NCBI GenBank assembly: GCA_018340375.1
Contig: JAFFJZ010000049.1
Coordinates: 1,488,001-1,552,000, forward strand
DNA: 64,000 nt
Reading direction: 5' to 3'
Origin: Gonatopus flavifemur
Lineage: Eukaryota > Arthropoda > Insecta > Hymenoptera > Dryinidae
Shown: piece by piece, positions 23,041-34,012 of the stretch
Layout of the letters: the number at the start of each line of letters is the position of its first letter
Position numbering within the stretch: the stretch's first letter is position 1
Position numbers and translations under genes: made by a program
The notes under the pieces: model-generated
Database searches by the model: none
The model's input: only the letters and a program-made list of their open reading frames with translations
What the model was told of the DNA's origin: nothing

Positions 23041-23407
23041 GTATTTATTAATTTGTTTGTTTGTTTTTGTTACATAATATTCCAGGTTAGGAAAAAGGTT
23101 TCATTTCCTCGGGAAGTATTGAAACATGTCAAGGAAGGTAGTTTCCCCTTGCTTTCCTTCCGTTTGATTTTGCCGATGTTTCTGGCATTAGGATGATTTC
23201 GTTTCTCTCAGTTTGTATTCTTTCTCTTGAGTAGTTTATTCCACTCAAAAAAAAGATCCAACTCTGAGATACTTATCCTCCCCACCACGTAAAGGAAGCA
23301 GATACTACCAGGGATGGATAAAAAGGATATCAAGGACAGGTATCATGAATATCCCCCTGGAAGACCCGCAATCATCCACGGGGAGGCCCGTATTTCCGGG
23401 AGGAAAC
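23041..23407 (-). promoter_or_regulatory. 5' untranslated region of the RTE element
   Basis: About 370 bp between the 5' target duplication and the first ATG at 23040. LINE promoters are internal and would lie here, but I see no specific motif. Confidence 0.45.
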
Positions 23408-23422
23408 TAGTGTATTCTACAT
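23408..23422. repeat. Target-site duplication of the RTE element, right copy
   Basis: TAGTGTATTCTACAT, identical to 20017-20031. Confidence 0.95.
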
Positions 23423-24124
23423 AGTTTCAGTAATAGACTCCAATTTGGAAAAGTTAAATCGGTTCATTTTTCGAGACACAGCGTCTTTTTGAACATGCTC
23501 GTTATTTTACTGTCTTTCAATCACGCGGATTATACTTCAAGGAGGGTATTTTGCAACTGGTACACAAGGGCAGGGGGAGGGGATCAGATCTTCTTATATC
23601 AGAATTCCAATACTTGGGACATCACCTTACTTATCCCAAGGGTCAAATATCCCCAACTACAAACTTCATTTTTGGGGTTTTGGCCAGCTTTTTGGCATTT
23701 GGCCCCACTGTGCGTCGCTTTCATGCCAATACCCATATGTGGATTAGTTAGTTGCTCACTACAGGCACTTGAAAGATACCAATACAGAGTGTCAAGCACA
23801 AGGCTTGTTCTGAATTTTTGGTTAGAAAACATCAAATTTCCCAGGTATTTTTCTTCGTTTGAGGGCTCTCGAGCGTAATGAAATTATAAATATGTATGTT
23901 CACACATATAGTATACAGGTATAGTCTAGGCGAGGAAAACTTTGCGCCAAACTTTTATGCAAAATAGCAACTGATATGAAATTTCAAAAATATTACACTT
24001 CAGTGCTTACCTGGGATTACGCCGTGAATACACATTCAGCGATGAAATCACTCTTCTTTTCCTGTAAAAAATATGTGAGACGATTTAACATTTCGTCGGT
24101 GCCATGTTGATTTTGAAAATATCG
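23423..24124. other. Unannotated stretch
   Basis: No gene was supported. ACTTTGCGCCAAACTT at about 23939-23954 resembles the termini of the fold-back at 46541-47165 and may be a fragment of it. Overlapping frames on both strands at 23489-23878 look fortuitous. Confidence 0.35.
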
Positions 24125-24550
24125 TCCCAGACAGCAATGAATGTCCTGTGGACGTTTTAGAAACATAACCTTAGTTTTGCGCGCTTCGTCTCCGTGGAGT
24201 AGGTTTAAATACGTTCAGAGAACGTTCATTTTTGATGCACCTGAATACGTTCCCAGTACGTCTTTTTCATCTACCACGGGACGTTCTCGTTGCGTTTCCC
24301 AAACGTACTTTCATGAAAACTAACGTATACAAACATACGCGTAGTGTCACAGAACGTCATTGACATCCTCACTGAACACGTCCCCAGAACGTCGCATGGT
24401 GGACATAAATTGAACATCGCAGAACATTTGTATGTCCCTGGGACGTACATGCGGCGTTTTTAGAACGTCCTGGGATTTGATTTGGACGTTTTCTGTGAGA
24501 GCAAGTATGTTTTATGAACGTTCAGAAAACCTCCCGATGCTATCCGGGGT
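24125..24550. mobile_element. DNA element, CCCAG-CAGCA terminus family (copy 2)
   Basis: Starts GTCCCAGACAGCAATG and ends GCTATCCGGGG. It contains roughly ten ACGTTC/GAACGT motifs and ends with GAACGTTCAGAAAACCT, a block also present in the 9301 copy. It is the longest member, at about 425 bp. Confidence 0.5.
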
Positions 24551-24669
24551 AGAATGCTGCTGAAGGTTGCTTTTCAAGATAAAAATTTATTGATTTGTAA
24601 TTCAAGGTGTTCGGAAATAATTTATGCAATTTTCCAAAACTGTACGTGATAATATGTTATAATACAACT

Positions 24670-24937
24670 TACACGGAAAAAAATGACCACGTAAGAATTA
24701 CATGAAAAGTGAAGTTATAATTACGGTGTGGATTTCATGTAGAATTTACTCCAGAGTTCTGTTGGATTAACATTGTTGTCATGGTTAACATGGCAACACG
24801 CCTGCCGTTTACTCCAGTGGCAATGTACACATAACATTGATCCCAATGTGAATTTTACTCCAATTGCATGCACTTCAGCAGTTATGTCAAAATAACAACA
24901 ACCAATGCAGAATCCACACGTCATTTCTTTCCGTGTA
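24670..24937. mobile_element. MITE, ACACGGAAA terminus family
   Basis: TACACGGAAAAAAATGAC at 24670 is inverted to GTCATTTCTTTCCGTGTA ending at 24937. A TA dinucleotide at each end may be the target site. A diverged relative surrounds 33543-33923. Confidence 0.65.
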
Positions 24938-25354
24938 TATACATTCAACCGAAACTATTCAACCAGGGAAAATATTCCGACGTGGAAATAAGTTGATTTC
25001 CCATGAACTAGGTGATTGAATGCGAATCGATTAGTTTGGTTATCATCACGCATAAAATACGATCGACAAAATTTTGATTCCTTTATAAAAAAAAGACCTA
25101 TTCATTTAGAGACAGAACGATCTTTGATTATGATGAACGAATTGTATGTGTGACGGTCAATTACCGATACATCGTTTCCATCATAATTCTACGTACGTTC
25201 ATGTCAGAATTTGATTTCATTCAAACGCGTAAAGTTCACGAGAAATATGATGTCATTTTTATCAAAAAAAGTAAACTGAAAATTCCTCCAAAACTTACAA
25301 AAAAAACAAAATCTAAAAATACATTCTAAAGGAAAATTGTACTACATTCAAAAA

Positions 25355-25466
25355 ACTTGGCGCGGCCGATAAAGATTTTAGTATATAACTTTCTGTTCGC
25401 ATGCTTTTAACAAAGTCGTTTGAATACAATTAAGGCTTAAAACTCACGTCATCGGCCGCGCCAAGT
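25355..25466. mobile_element. MITE, 112 bp, perfect 16-bp inverted termini
   Basis: ACTTGGCGCGGCCGAT at 25355-25370 and its exact complement ATCGGCCGCGCCAAGT at 25451-25466. The GC-rich ends stand out in AT-rich DNA. No certain target duplication. Confidence 0.7.
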
Positions 25467-25900
25467 ATTTCGTATCGACATTAATTGAAGAATCAGGAAC
25501 AAGCAACACGTTTGGTTTGGATATTCGATGCAACATTGCTTTCTAATGATCATGAATACATTTTGAACAAACTGAAGTGACAATATACCAGAAATGGTTT
25601 ACATCTCCCGAAACACAGTTTTATTGAGGTGATATCATCGTAATAGAACTTTCTTACTGCTACTACATCACAAAGTTGTGTTTCAATTGCATTGAATCGA
25701 TATAACACGTGTGATTGTTATGTAATAGTAATGTTGAGGTTACAAAAGAGCCACTGTTGTATGACCACCACAAGCTGGCATGTGCAATTTGATAATTACT
25801 CGGTTGCCACCTCGTTGTATCAACATCCTGTTCTATATAGCGGCAACAATCCCCTGGTAGAAATTCTCGCTAGTAAATCATAAGGCACTAATCAGTTCAT
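25467..25900. other. Unannotated stretch
   Basis: No feature supported. Confidence 0.35.
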
Positions 25901-25904
25901 CCTT

Positions 25905-26050
25905 TTTACTGGTGAGGCACTAATCGGGAAAACTTACCAGTAACTGATGAGGGATGTAACACTCGCACCAACGAGGGACTAATCAGGTAAACTAAGCAGA
26001 CACTAGAAAGTAACTGATGAGGCACTTGCCAGTAACTGACGAGGAATTTT
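25905..26050. repeat. Degenerate short tandem repeats
   Basis: CCAGTAACTGATGAGG, or close variants, occurs at about 25929, 26008 and 26030, with related GAGGCACTAATC blocks between. Confidence 0.5.
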
Positions 26051-26250
26051 TTGGAATAAATATGACTCTCTAAATTTCTTGGAGTGGAAAAGCACTCTTG
26101 AAAAATGTGTATTTCAGGGGGGAAAAAATCTGTCACAGATTTGAGTTATTTTTGTAAAAGAAAATAAAATAATCCATTTTTTTCTTTTCACCAACATCCC
26201 CAAACTCCGCAACATTCTGTGATTGCTCGTTGTACTGATGGGAATTTATT

Positions 26251-26341
26251 ATGCACCTCCGAGGATTCGAACCGCTGTAATCAATCTACCTGAACGTGAA
26301 CCTACATAACCTATGCCTAAACGACCTGAGCTAAACTGACA
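26251..26341 (-). repeat. tRNA-derived SINE head or tRNA relic
   Basis: The minus strand has an RNA polymerase III A-box-like TAGCTCAGGTCG (26323-26334) and a perfect B box, GGTTCGAATCC (26263-26273). The start-to-start spacing of about 61 nt is longer than in most tRNA genes. The outer seven bases on each side do not pair, so this is not a working tRNA. A SINE head is the better explanation. Confidence 0.5.
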
Positions 26342-26887
26342 CTTGCGTCTGTGGTAGAAAGAGTTGCAACAAGTGTTCCTGAAGTACCTCGGTTGATTTC
26401 CTGTAGAACGATGTGTTACAAGAATAATCAAATCAGACTCGATAAATTTTTGATTCATTATAATATTAGGGATAAATATAGCGAAGTATCGAAAATTCTG
26501 TAATGATGTGCCAGTGAATAGAATTTGATTCCGATGTTGACAAATTTCCAATCCATGTAATTTTCTAACCTCAAAATTTTTGAATCACATATACTTATAT
26601 GATATATGTACTGTGAGAGGTTATATAATTTTATCAATGAAATAAATTGAACTCACAATTATTGATGTATAATTTCATATGAAGTGAATTGTGAATTTGG
26701 AAGTGAATTTGATTCAATGTATATTAAATCGACGCTCAAAGTTTCTATTTTTTGCAATGCTTTCGTTTGAGTCTGTATCCAAATGTTTGTTTGCTTTCAA
26801 GATCATTATTTCATTCTCTTGAAGACTTACAGAATTTCCTTATTGAAAGTGATTGAGCTGATTTGGAATACCTTTAGTTCTGTATGA
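26342..26887. other. Unannotated AT-rich stretch
   Basis: No feature supported. Confidence 0.35.
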
Positions 26888-27110
26888 TACTAATAATTGA
26901 TGATCGTAGGTGTCATTAGTAAATACCGCATATCTGAGTTACTGTGTTTGATACCATGTATTGATAAACAATAGTGAGTATACCCTGTCACAATAAACAA
27001 TACTGGATATAGTTGATCAATACCATGTATCGATGAACAATATTGGATGTAGTTGATCGATACCATGTATTCATGAACAATATTGGATACAGTTGGTCTA
27101 TGCCATCCCT
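26888..27110. repeat. Dispersed repeat with internal 41-bp tandem units (copy 1)
   Basis: Shares TAGGTGTCATTAGT, TACCGCATATCTGAGT and GATACCATGTATTGATAAAC with 57059-57275 in the same order and at high identity. The 3' half is three units of about 41 bp built on GTTGATCGATACCATGTAT and GAACAATATTGGAT. Confidence 0.85.
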
Positions 27111-27475
27111 GGGAATACACAGAGTAGTAGCGGAGTAGTAACAAAGTAGTTCTAATTGAGCAAAAAAGAGGAGTGAAAGGGGAGTGAGAAAGTAGTAAAA
27201 AGAAAAGGTATTTCCGCAGCGGAAAAACCACGTAAGGAAGGAAATGAAAAGAAAAGAAGCAACTAGAGACTCTAATCTATCTATTGAGCACAAAATTGAG
27301 GTGACATGGGCCCATTGAGATGGATATTGAACGATTTTAAAAAGGGAGAATTTTCGACAAAAATCAATGAGGTACGCGTACCGGCGTCTAGCGGAGGAGG
27401 CGTGGCTACGGGCGCCGAGCAGAGGGTGAGAGAGAACAGGGGGACCGTAGGCCACGCCTCCGACGTCAGCGGGCA
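27111..27475. other. GC-rich patch before the satellite
   Basis: 27370-27475 is much more GC-rich than its surroundings (ACGCGTACCGGCG, GGGCGCCGAGC, CCACGCCTCCGACG). Overlapping frames on both strands here match nothing I know. It may be the end of an unidentified element or the satellite's boundary sequence. Confidence 0.35.
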
Positions 27476-30400
27476 CAGGGGAATGTAAGTAGTGAAAAAG
27501 GAGTGGAAAAGTAGAAAAAGAGTAATTGGCCGCGTTTTAAAGTTCTTTATCACTCCCACCGCCCTCAGGATATTCTGTGCGGCATTTTATGATTGTGGGA
27601 GTATCAGGAATATGCGCTGAGATGCCGATATATTCTGTCCGAAGGTTTGAGTGCCTCAAGTTGGTAATAATAACGAGAAATTCCTAAAAAGCCGTGAAAA
27701 AGTAGGAGAGGAATTTTTTTCAATTTCTGATGGTTCAACCCTTTCCGGGAGCATTCTATGGGATATTTCATCACCAAATCACTATCAAATAATACCCAAA
27801 CAATAACTCGCTTGTATCTAGTGATTGAAATCGAACCTGAATTCGATGAAGCCGGGAAAAACTGAAAAAGGAGTGAAAAAGCAGGAAAAGACGGGTAGGC
27901 CGCGTTTTGCACCTCTTTATCAATTCCCACAGCCCTCAGGATATTCTGTGCGGCATTTTATGCTTGTGAGAGTATCAGGAGTATGCGCTGAGATGCCGAT
28001 ATATTCTCTCCAAAGGTTTGAGTGCCTTAAGTTGGTAATAATAACGAGAAGTTCCTGAAACGACGTAAAAAAGTAGAAGAGGAATGTTTTTTCAATTTCT
28101 GATGGTTCAACCCTTTTCGATAGCATTCTATAGAATATTTCATCACCAAATGTCTATAGAATGATACCTAAACAATAAGTCGCTCGTATCTAGTGATTAA
28201 GATCGAACCTGAATTCGATGAAGCCGGGCAAAAGTGAAAAAGTAGAAAAAGAGTAGTAGGCCGCGTTTTACAATTCTTTATCACTCCCACCGCCCTCAGG
28301 ATATTCTGTGCGGCATTTTATGATTGTGGGAGTATCAGGAGTATGCGCTGAGATGCCGATATATTCTGTCCGAAGGTTTGAGTGCCTCAAGTTGGTAATA
28401 ATAACGAGAAATTCCTAAAAAGCCGTGAAAAAGTAGGAGAGGAATTTTTTTCAATTTCTGATGGTTCAACCCTTTCCGGAAGCATTCTATGGGATATTTC
28501 ATCACCAAATCACTATCAAATAATACCTAAACAATAAGTCGCTCGTACCTAGTGATTAAAATCGAACCTGAATTCGATGAAGCCGGGAAAAAGTGGAAAA
28601 GGAGTGAAAAAGTAGAAAAAGAGTAGTAGGCCGCGTTTTACAATTCTTTATCAATTCCCACAGCCCTCAGGATATGCTGTGCGGCATTTTATGCTTGTGG
28701 GAGTATCAGGAGTATGCACTGAGATGCCGATATATTTCTTCCACAGGTTTGACTGCCTTAAGTGGGTGATAATAACGAGAAGTTCCTAAAAAGACGTAAA
28801 AAAGTAGGAGAGGAATTTTTTTTCAATTTCTGACGGTTCAACCCTTTCCGATAGCATTCTATGGGAAATTTCATGACCGAATCACTATCAAATGATACCT
28901 CGACAATAACTCGCTTGTATCTAGTGATTGAAATCGAACCTGAATTCGATGAAGCCGGGAAAAACTGAAAAAGGAGTGAAAAAGCAGGAAAAGACGGGTA
29001 GGCCGCGTTTTGCATCTCTTTATCAATTCCCACAGCCCTCAGGATATTCTGTGAGGCATTTCATGCTTGCGGGAGCATCAGGGGTATGTGCTGAGATGTC
29101 GATATATTTTCTCCGAAGGTTTGAGTGCCTCAAGTTGGTAATAATAACGAGAAATCCCTAAAAAGCCGTGAACAAGTAGGAGAGGAATTTTTTTCAATTT
29201 CTGATGGTTGAACCCTTTCCGGAAGCATTCTATGGGATATTTCATCACCAAATCACCATCAAATAATACCTAAACAATGAGTCGCTCGTATCTAGTGCTC
29301 CAAATCGAACCTGAATTCGATGAACCCGGGAAAAAGTGGAACAGGAGTGAAAGAGTAGAAAACGAGTAGTAGGCCGCGTTCTACAATTCTTTATCACTCC
29401 CACCGCCCTCAGGATATTCTGTGCGGCATTTTATGATTGTGGGAGTATCAGGAATATGCGCTGAGATGCCGATATATTCTGTCCGAAGGTTTGAGTGCCT
29501 CAAGTTGGTAATAATAACGAGAAATTCCTAAAAAGCCGTGAAAAAGTAGGAGAGGAATTTTTTTCAATTTCTGATGGTTCAACCCTTTCCGGGAGCATTC
29601 TATGGGATATTTCATCACCAAATCACTATCAAATAATACCCAAACAATAACTCGCTTGTATCTAGTGATTGAAATCGAACCTGAATTCGATGAAGCCGGG
29701 AAAAACTGAAAAAGGAGTGAAAAAGCAGGAAAAGACGGGTAGGCCGCGTTTTGCACCTCTTTATCAATTCCCACAGCCCTCAGGATATTCTGTGAGGCAT
29801 TTCATGCTTTCGGGAGCATCAGGGGTATGTGCTGAGATGTCGATATATTTTCTCCAAAGGTTTGAGTGCCTCAAGTTGGTAATAATAACGAGAAGTTCCT
29901 AAAAAGACGTAAGGAAGTAGAAGAGGAATTTTTTTCAATTTCTGATGGTTCAACCCTTTCCGGGGGCATTCTATGGATTATTTCATCACCAAATCACTAT
30001 CAAATGATACCTCTACAATAACTCGCTTGTATCTAGTGCTCAAAATCGAACCTGAATTCAATGAACCCGAGAAAAAGTGAAAAAGGAGTGAAAAAGTAGA
30101 AAAAGAGTAGTAGGCCGCGTTTTACAATTCTTTATCAATTCCCACAGCCCTCAGGATATTCTGTGCGGCATTTTATGCTTGCGGGAGTCTCAGGAGTATG
30201 CGCTGAGATGCCGATATATTCTGTCCGAAGGTTTGAGTGCCTCAAAGTGGTAATAATCACGAGAAATTCCTAAAAAGCCGTGAAAAAGTAGGAGAGGAAT
30301 TTTTCCCGATTTCTGATGGTCAACCCTTTCCGGAAGCATTCTATGGGATATTCCATCACCAAATCACTATCAAATAATACCTTAACAATAAGTCGCTCGT

Positions 30401-30843
30401 ATCTAGTGATTGAAATCGAACCTGAATTCGATGAAGCCGGGAAAAAGTGAAGAGGGAGTGAAAAAGTAGAAAAAGAGTAGTAGGCCGCGTTTTACAATTC
30501 TTTATCAATTCCCACAGCCGTCAGGATATTCTGTGCGGCATTTCATGCTTGTGGGAGTATCAGGAGTATGCGCTGAGATGGCGATATATTCTCTTCAGAG
30601 GTTTGAGTGCCTTAAGTTGGTAATAATAACGAGAAGTTCCTAAAAAGACGTAAAAAAGGAGGGAGGAATTTTTTTCAATTTCTGATGGTACAACCCTTTC
30701 CGGAAGTATTCTATGGGATATTTCATCATCAAATCACCATCAAATAATACCCAAACAATAAGCCGCTCGTATCTAGTGATTAAAATCGGACCTGAATTCG
30801 ATGAAGCCGGGGAAAAGTGAAAGAGTAGAAAAAGAGTAGTAGG
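27476..30843 (+). repeat. 370-bp satellite array, direct arm, nine units
   Basis: The marker GGCCGCGTTTT recurs with CGCG at 27531, 27901, 28262, 28632, 29004, 29375, 29745, 30116 and 30486, with spacings 361-372 and mostly 370-371. Two subtypes alternate irregularly: TCACTCCCACCGCC and TCAATTCCCACAGCC. The segments 27604-27930 and 29448-29774 encode identical 108-residue shadow frames 1844 bp apart (five units), which shows higher-order structure. No real gene is implied. Confidence 0.97.
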
Positions 30844-33050
30844 CTACCAACTTAAGGCACTCAAACCTTCGGAGAAAATATATCGACATCTCAGCACATA
30901 TCCCTGATGCTCCAACGAGCATGAAATGCCGCACAGAATATCCTGAGGGCTGTGGGAATTGATAAAGAACTGTAAAACGCGGCCTGCTACTCTTTTTCTA
31001 CTTTTTCACTCCTTTTTCACTTTTTCCCGGCTTCATCGAATTCAGGTTCGATTTGATTCACTAGTTACGAGCGACTTATTGTTAAGGTATTATTCGATAG
31101 TGATTTGGTCATGAAATTTTCCATAGAATGCTATCGGAAAGGGTTGAACCATCAGAAATTGAAAAAAATTCCTCTTCTACTTTTTTACGTCGTTTTAGGA
31201 ACTTCTCGTTATTATTACCAACTTGAGGCACTCAAACCTTTGGAGAGGATATATCGGCATCTCAGCGCATACTCCTGATACTCCCACAAGCATGGAACGC
31301 CGCACAGAATATCCGGAGGGCTGTGGGAATTGATAAAGAACTGTAAAACGCGGCCTGCTACTCTTTTTCTACTCTTCCACTCCTTTTTCACGTTTTCCCG
31401 GATTCGTCGAATTCAGGTTCGATTTGAATCACTAGATACAAGCGAGTTATTGTGGAGGTATCGTTCGATAGTGATTTGGTGATGGAATAATCCACAGAAT
31501 GCCCCTGGAAAGGGTTGAACCATCAGAAATTGAAAAAAATTCCTCTTCTACTTCTTTACGTCTTGTTAGGAACTTCTCGGTATTATTACCAACTCAAGGC
31601 ACTCAAACCTTTGGAGAGGATATATCGACATCTCAGCGCATACTCCTGATACTCTCACAAGCATAAAATGCCGCACAGAATATCCTGAGGGCTGTGGGAA
31701 TTGATGAAGAACTGCAAAACGCGGCCTACTACTCTTTTTCTACTTTTTCACTCCTTTTTCACTTTTTCCCGGGTTCATCGAATTCAGGTTCGATTTTAAT
31801 CACCAGATACAAGCGAGTTATTGTGGAGGTATCGTTTGATAGTGATTTGGTGATGGAATGATCCACAGAATGCCCTCGGAAAGGGTTGAACCATCAGAAA
31901 TTGAAGAAAATTCCTCTTCTACTTCTTTACGTCTTTTTAGGAACTTCTCGGTATTATTACCAACTCAAGGCACTCAAACCTTTGGAGAGAATATATCGAC
32001 ATCTCAGCGCATACTCCTGATACTCCCACAAGCATGAAATGCCGCACAGAATATCCTGAGGGCTGTGGGAATTGATAAAGAACTGTAAAACGCGGCCTAC
32101 TACTCTTTTTCTACTCTTTCACTCCTTTTTCACTTTTTCCCGGATTCGTCGAATTCAGGTTCGATTTGAATCACTAGATACAAGCGAGTTATTGTGGAGG
32201 TATCGTTTGATAGTAATTTGGTCATGGAATAATCCACAGAATGCCCCTGGAAAGGGTTGAACCATCAGAAATTGAAAAAAATTCCTCTTCTACTTCTTTA
32301 CGTCGTTTGAGGAACTTCTCGTTATTATTACCAACTTAAGGCACTCAAACCTTCGGAGAAAATATATCGACATCTCAGCACATATCCCTGATGCTCCAAC
32401 GAGCATAAAATGCCGCACAGAATATCCTGAGGGCTGTGGGAATTGATAAAGAACTGTGAAACGCGGCCTACTACTCTTTTTCTACTTTTTCACTTTTCCC
32501 CGGCTTCATCGAATTCAGGTCCGATTTTAATCACTAGATGCGAGCGACTTATTGTTTGGGTATTATTTGATGGTGATTCGGTGATGAAATATCCCATAGA
32601 ATACTTCCGGACAGGGTTGAACCATCAGAAATTGAAAAAAATTCCTCCCTCCTTTTTTACGTCTTTTTAGGAACTTCTCGTTATTATTACCAACTTAAGG
32701 CACTCAAACCTTTGGAGAGAATATATCGGGATCTCAGCGTATACTCCTGATACTCCTACAAGCATGGAATGCCGCACAGAATATCCTGAGGGCTGTGGGA
32801 ATTGAGAAAGAATTGTAAAACGCGGCCTACTACTCTTTTTCTACTTTTTCACTCCTTTTTCACTTTTTCCCGGCTTTATCGAATTCAGGTTCGATTTTAA
32901 TCACTAGATACAAGCTAGTTATTGTTAAGATATTATTCGACAGTGATTTGGTGATAAAATATTCCATGGAATGCTATCGGGAAGGGTTGAACTATCAGAA
33001 ATTGAAAAAAATTCCTCTTCTACTTTTTTGCGTCGTTTCAGGAACTTCTC
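30844..33050 (-). repeat. 370-bp satellite array, inverted arm, six units
   Basis: The same unit in reverse orientation, with CGCG at 30978, 31349, 31720, 32091, 32462 and 32821 (spacings 371, 371, 371, 371, 359). The switch is abrupt: GTAGTAGGC is followed directly by TACCAACTTAAGGCACTC at about 30844, in the middle of a unit and with no spacer. The array ends at about 33050 with AACTTCTCGG before unrelated sequence. Confidence 0.97.
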
Positions 33051-33457
33051 GGCCAATCATCGGTGATGAGCCGATTATCCAGGGTTCTGATGCACAGTAA
33101 AAAATTCATATTACAAATTACCATGATTATACTGTACTTTCGGGATATAATTGATTATGTCGTTCTGAACCACAAGTACTCGAGCGTTTGCCATACTCTC
33201 TCGCGAGGACAAGAATAAATCTGTTGTCATTTGAAATAAATATGATTCTGAGCCTCATAAGAAAGTATATCCCACGAGTACCATGAAAATATGGTAATCC
33301 TTAATATAAACTTTTCTTTGTGTGCCTGGATATCTTGTTAATTTTTACATCATTTTTTACGTGATTCTCCACGTGATCTCGACGTATAACTGCACTCGAT
33401 TTCTAATAGCTGCTCAACATTTCATTCATTTGAAATTCATTTGTTAAAAAATCCACA
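33051..33457. other. Unannotated stretch
   Basis: No feature supported apart from scattered ACGTGATNTC motifs that resemble the next element. Confidence 0.35.
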
Positions 33458-34012
33458 CGGAAATGACGTGAAATATCACGTGACTTGTAGCATGATTTTC
33501 ATGTGATTTGCAGCATTGGCCAGGGGTCCATTTTATCATGATCAGGGCTGGGCAAGTATTTGAAATACAATCATTCTAAATACGTATTGGAATAATAATC
33601 AGTGTGATATATCTTACTCTGCAAAATATATTCCCTTCAGCATTTTATATTTGAAGTGCTTCCTTTGAAATCTTTGGTGTTTAATCCTTCAAATATAGGA
33701 GAATCAGTCAAAATACTCAGAAAAATGTATTTGAAATACAAAATACTTCAGGAAATCTGTTGTAAAACTATATTTTTCGATTGTAAAATATAAAATTCTT
33801 CGAAAAATACACTTGATATAAAAAGTACTACAAGAAATGCATTGTAAATTTAAAATACGAAGTCCGATTTAATTTCCAAAACGTTTTTCACATAATTTTA
33901 TTTCAGATACATGTTCAGCCCTGATCATGATATACCACGTGACTTTTCACGTCATTTTGAACATGATTTTCAACATAATAAATTACGTGAAATATCACGT
34001 CCTTTTTTCTCT
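33458..34012. mobile_element. Decayed ACACGGAAA-family MITE hosting a hAT MITE
   Basis: GACGTGAAATATCACGTGAC near 33462 is inverted, imperfectly, to TTACGTGAAATATCACGTCC near 33984. ATGATTTTCATG blocks lie inside both arms. The whole is interrupted at 33543-33923. Confidence 0.5.
33543..33923. mobile_element. hAT MITE, 381 bp, perfect 8-bp target duplication
   Basis: The ends are CAGGGCTGGGCAAGTATT and its imperfect complement, finishing TTCAGCCCTG. The flanks ATCATGAT at 33535-33542 and 33924-33931 are identical. CAGGG termini plus an 8-bp duplication define hAT non-autonomous elements. Confidence 0.9.

Larger units (their letters stand above)
20032..23407 (-). mobile_element. Full-length RTE-clade LINE, 3.4 kb
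   Basis: The element is bracketed by perfect 15-bp duplications, encodes endonuclease then reverse transcriptase, and ends (minus strand) in a short ATG/GAT repeat at about 20029-20043. Short simple-repeat tails, rather than poly(A), are typical of RTE elements. A 5' untranslated region of about 370 bp lies at 23041-23407. The identical flanks and nearly intact coding region indicate a recent insertion. Confidence 0.93.

Noticed and set aside
24721..24948. 75-codon minus-strand frame
   Set aside because: Lies within the ACACGGAAA-type MITE and has no protein-like pattern.
25355..25466. Assigning a superfamily to the 112-bp GC-ended MITE
   Set aside because: The termini are perfect, but no target duplication could be defined, so the class is left open.
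26251..26341. Functional tRNA gene
   Set aside because: Acceptor ends do not pair and the A-to-B spacing is too long; kept only as a SINE-like relic.
27370..27475. GC-rich patch as a host gene or CpG-type promoter
   Set aside because: Too short, frames overlap on both strands, and no downstream gene is present.
27604..27930. 108-residue minus-strand frame repeated in the satellite
   Set aside because: It recurs only as part of the 370-bp unit, is lost in most units, and has no recognisable motif.
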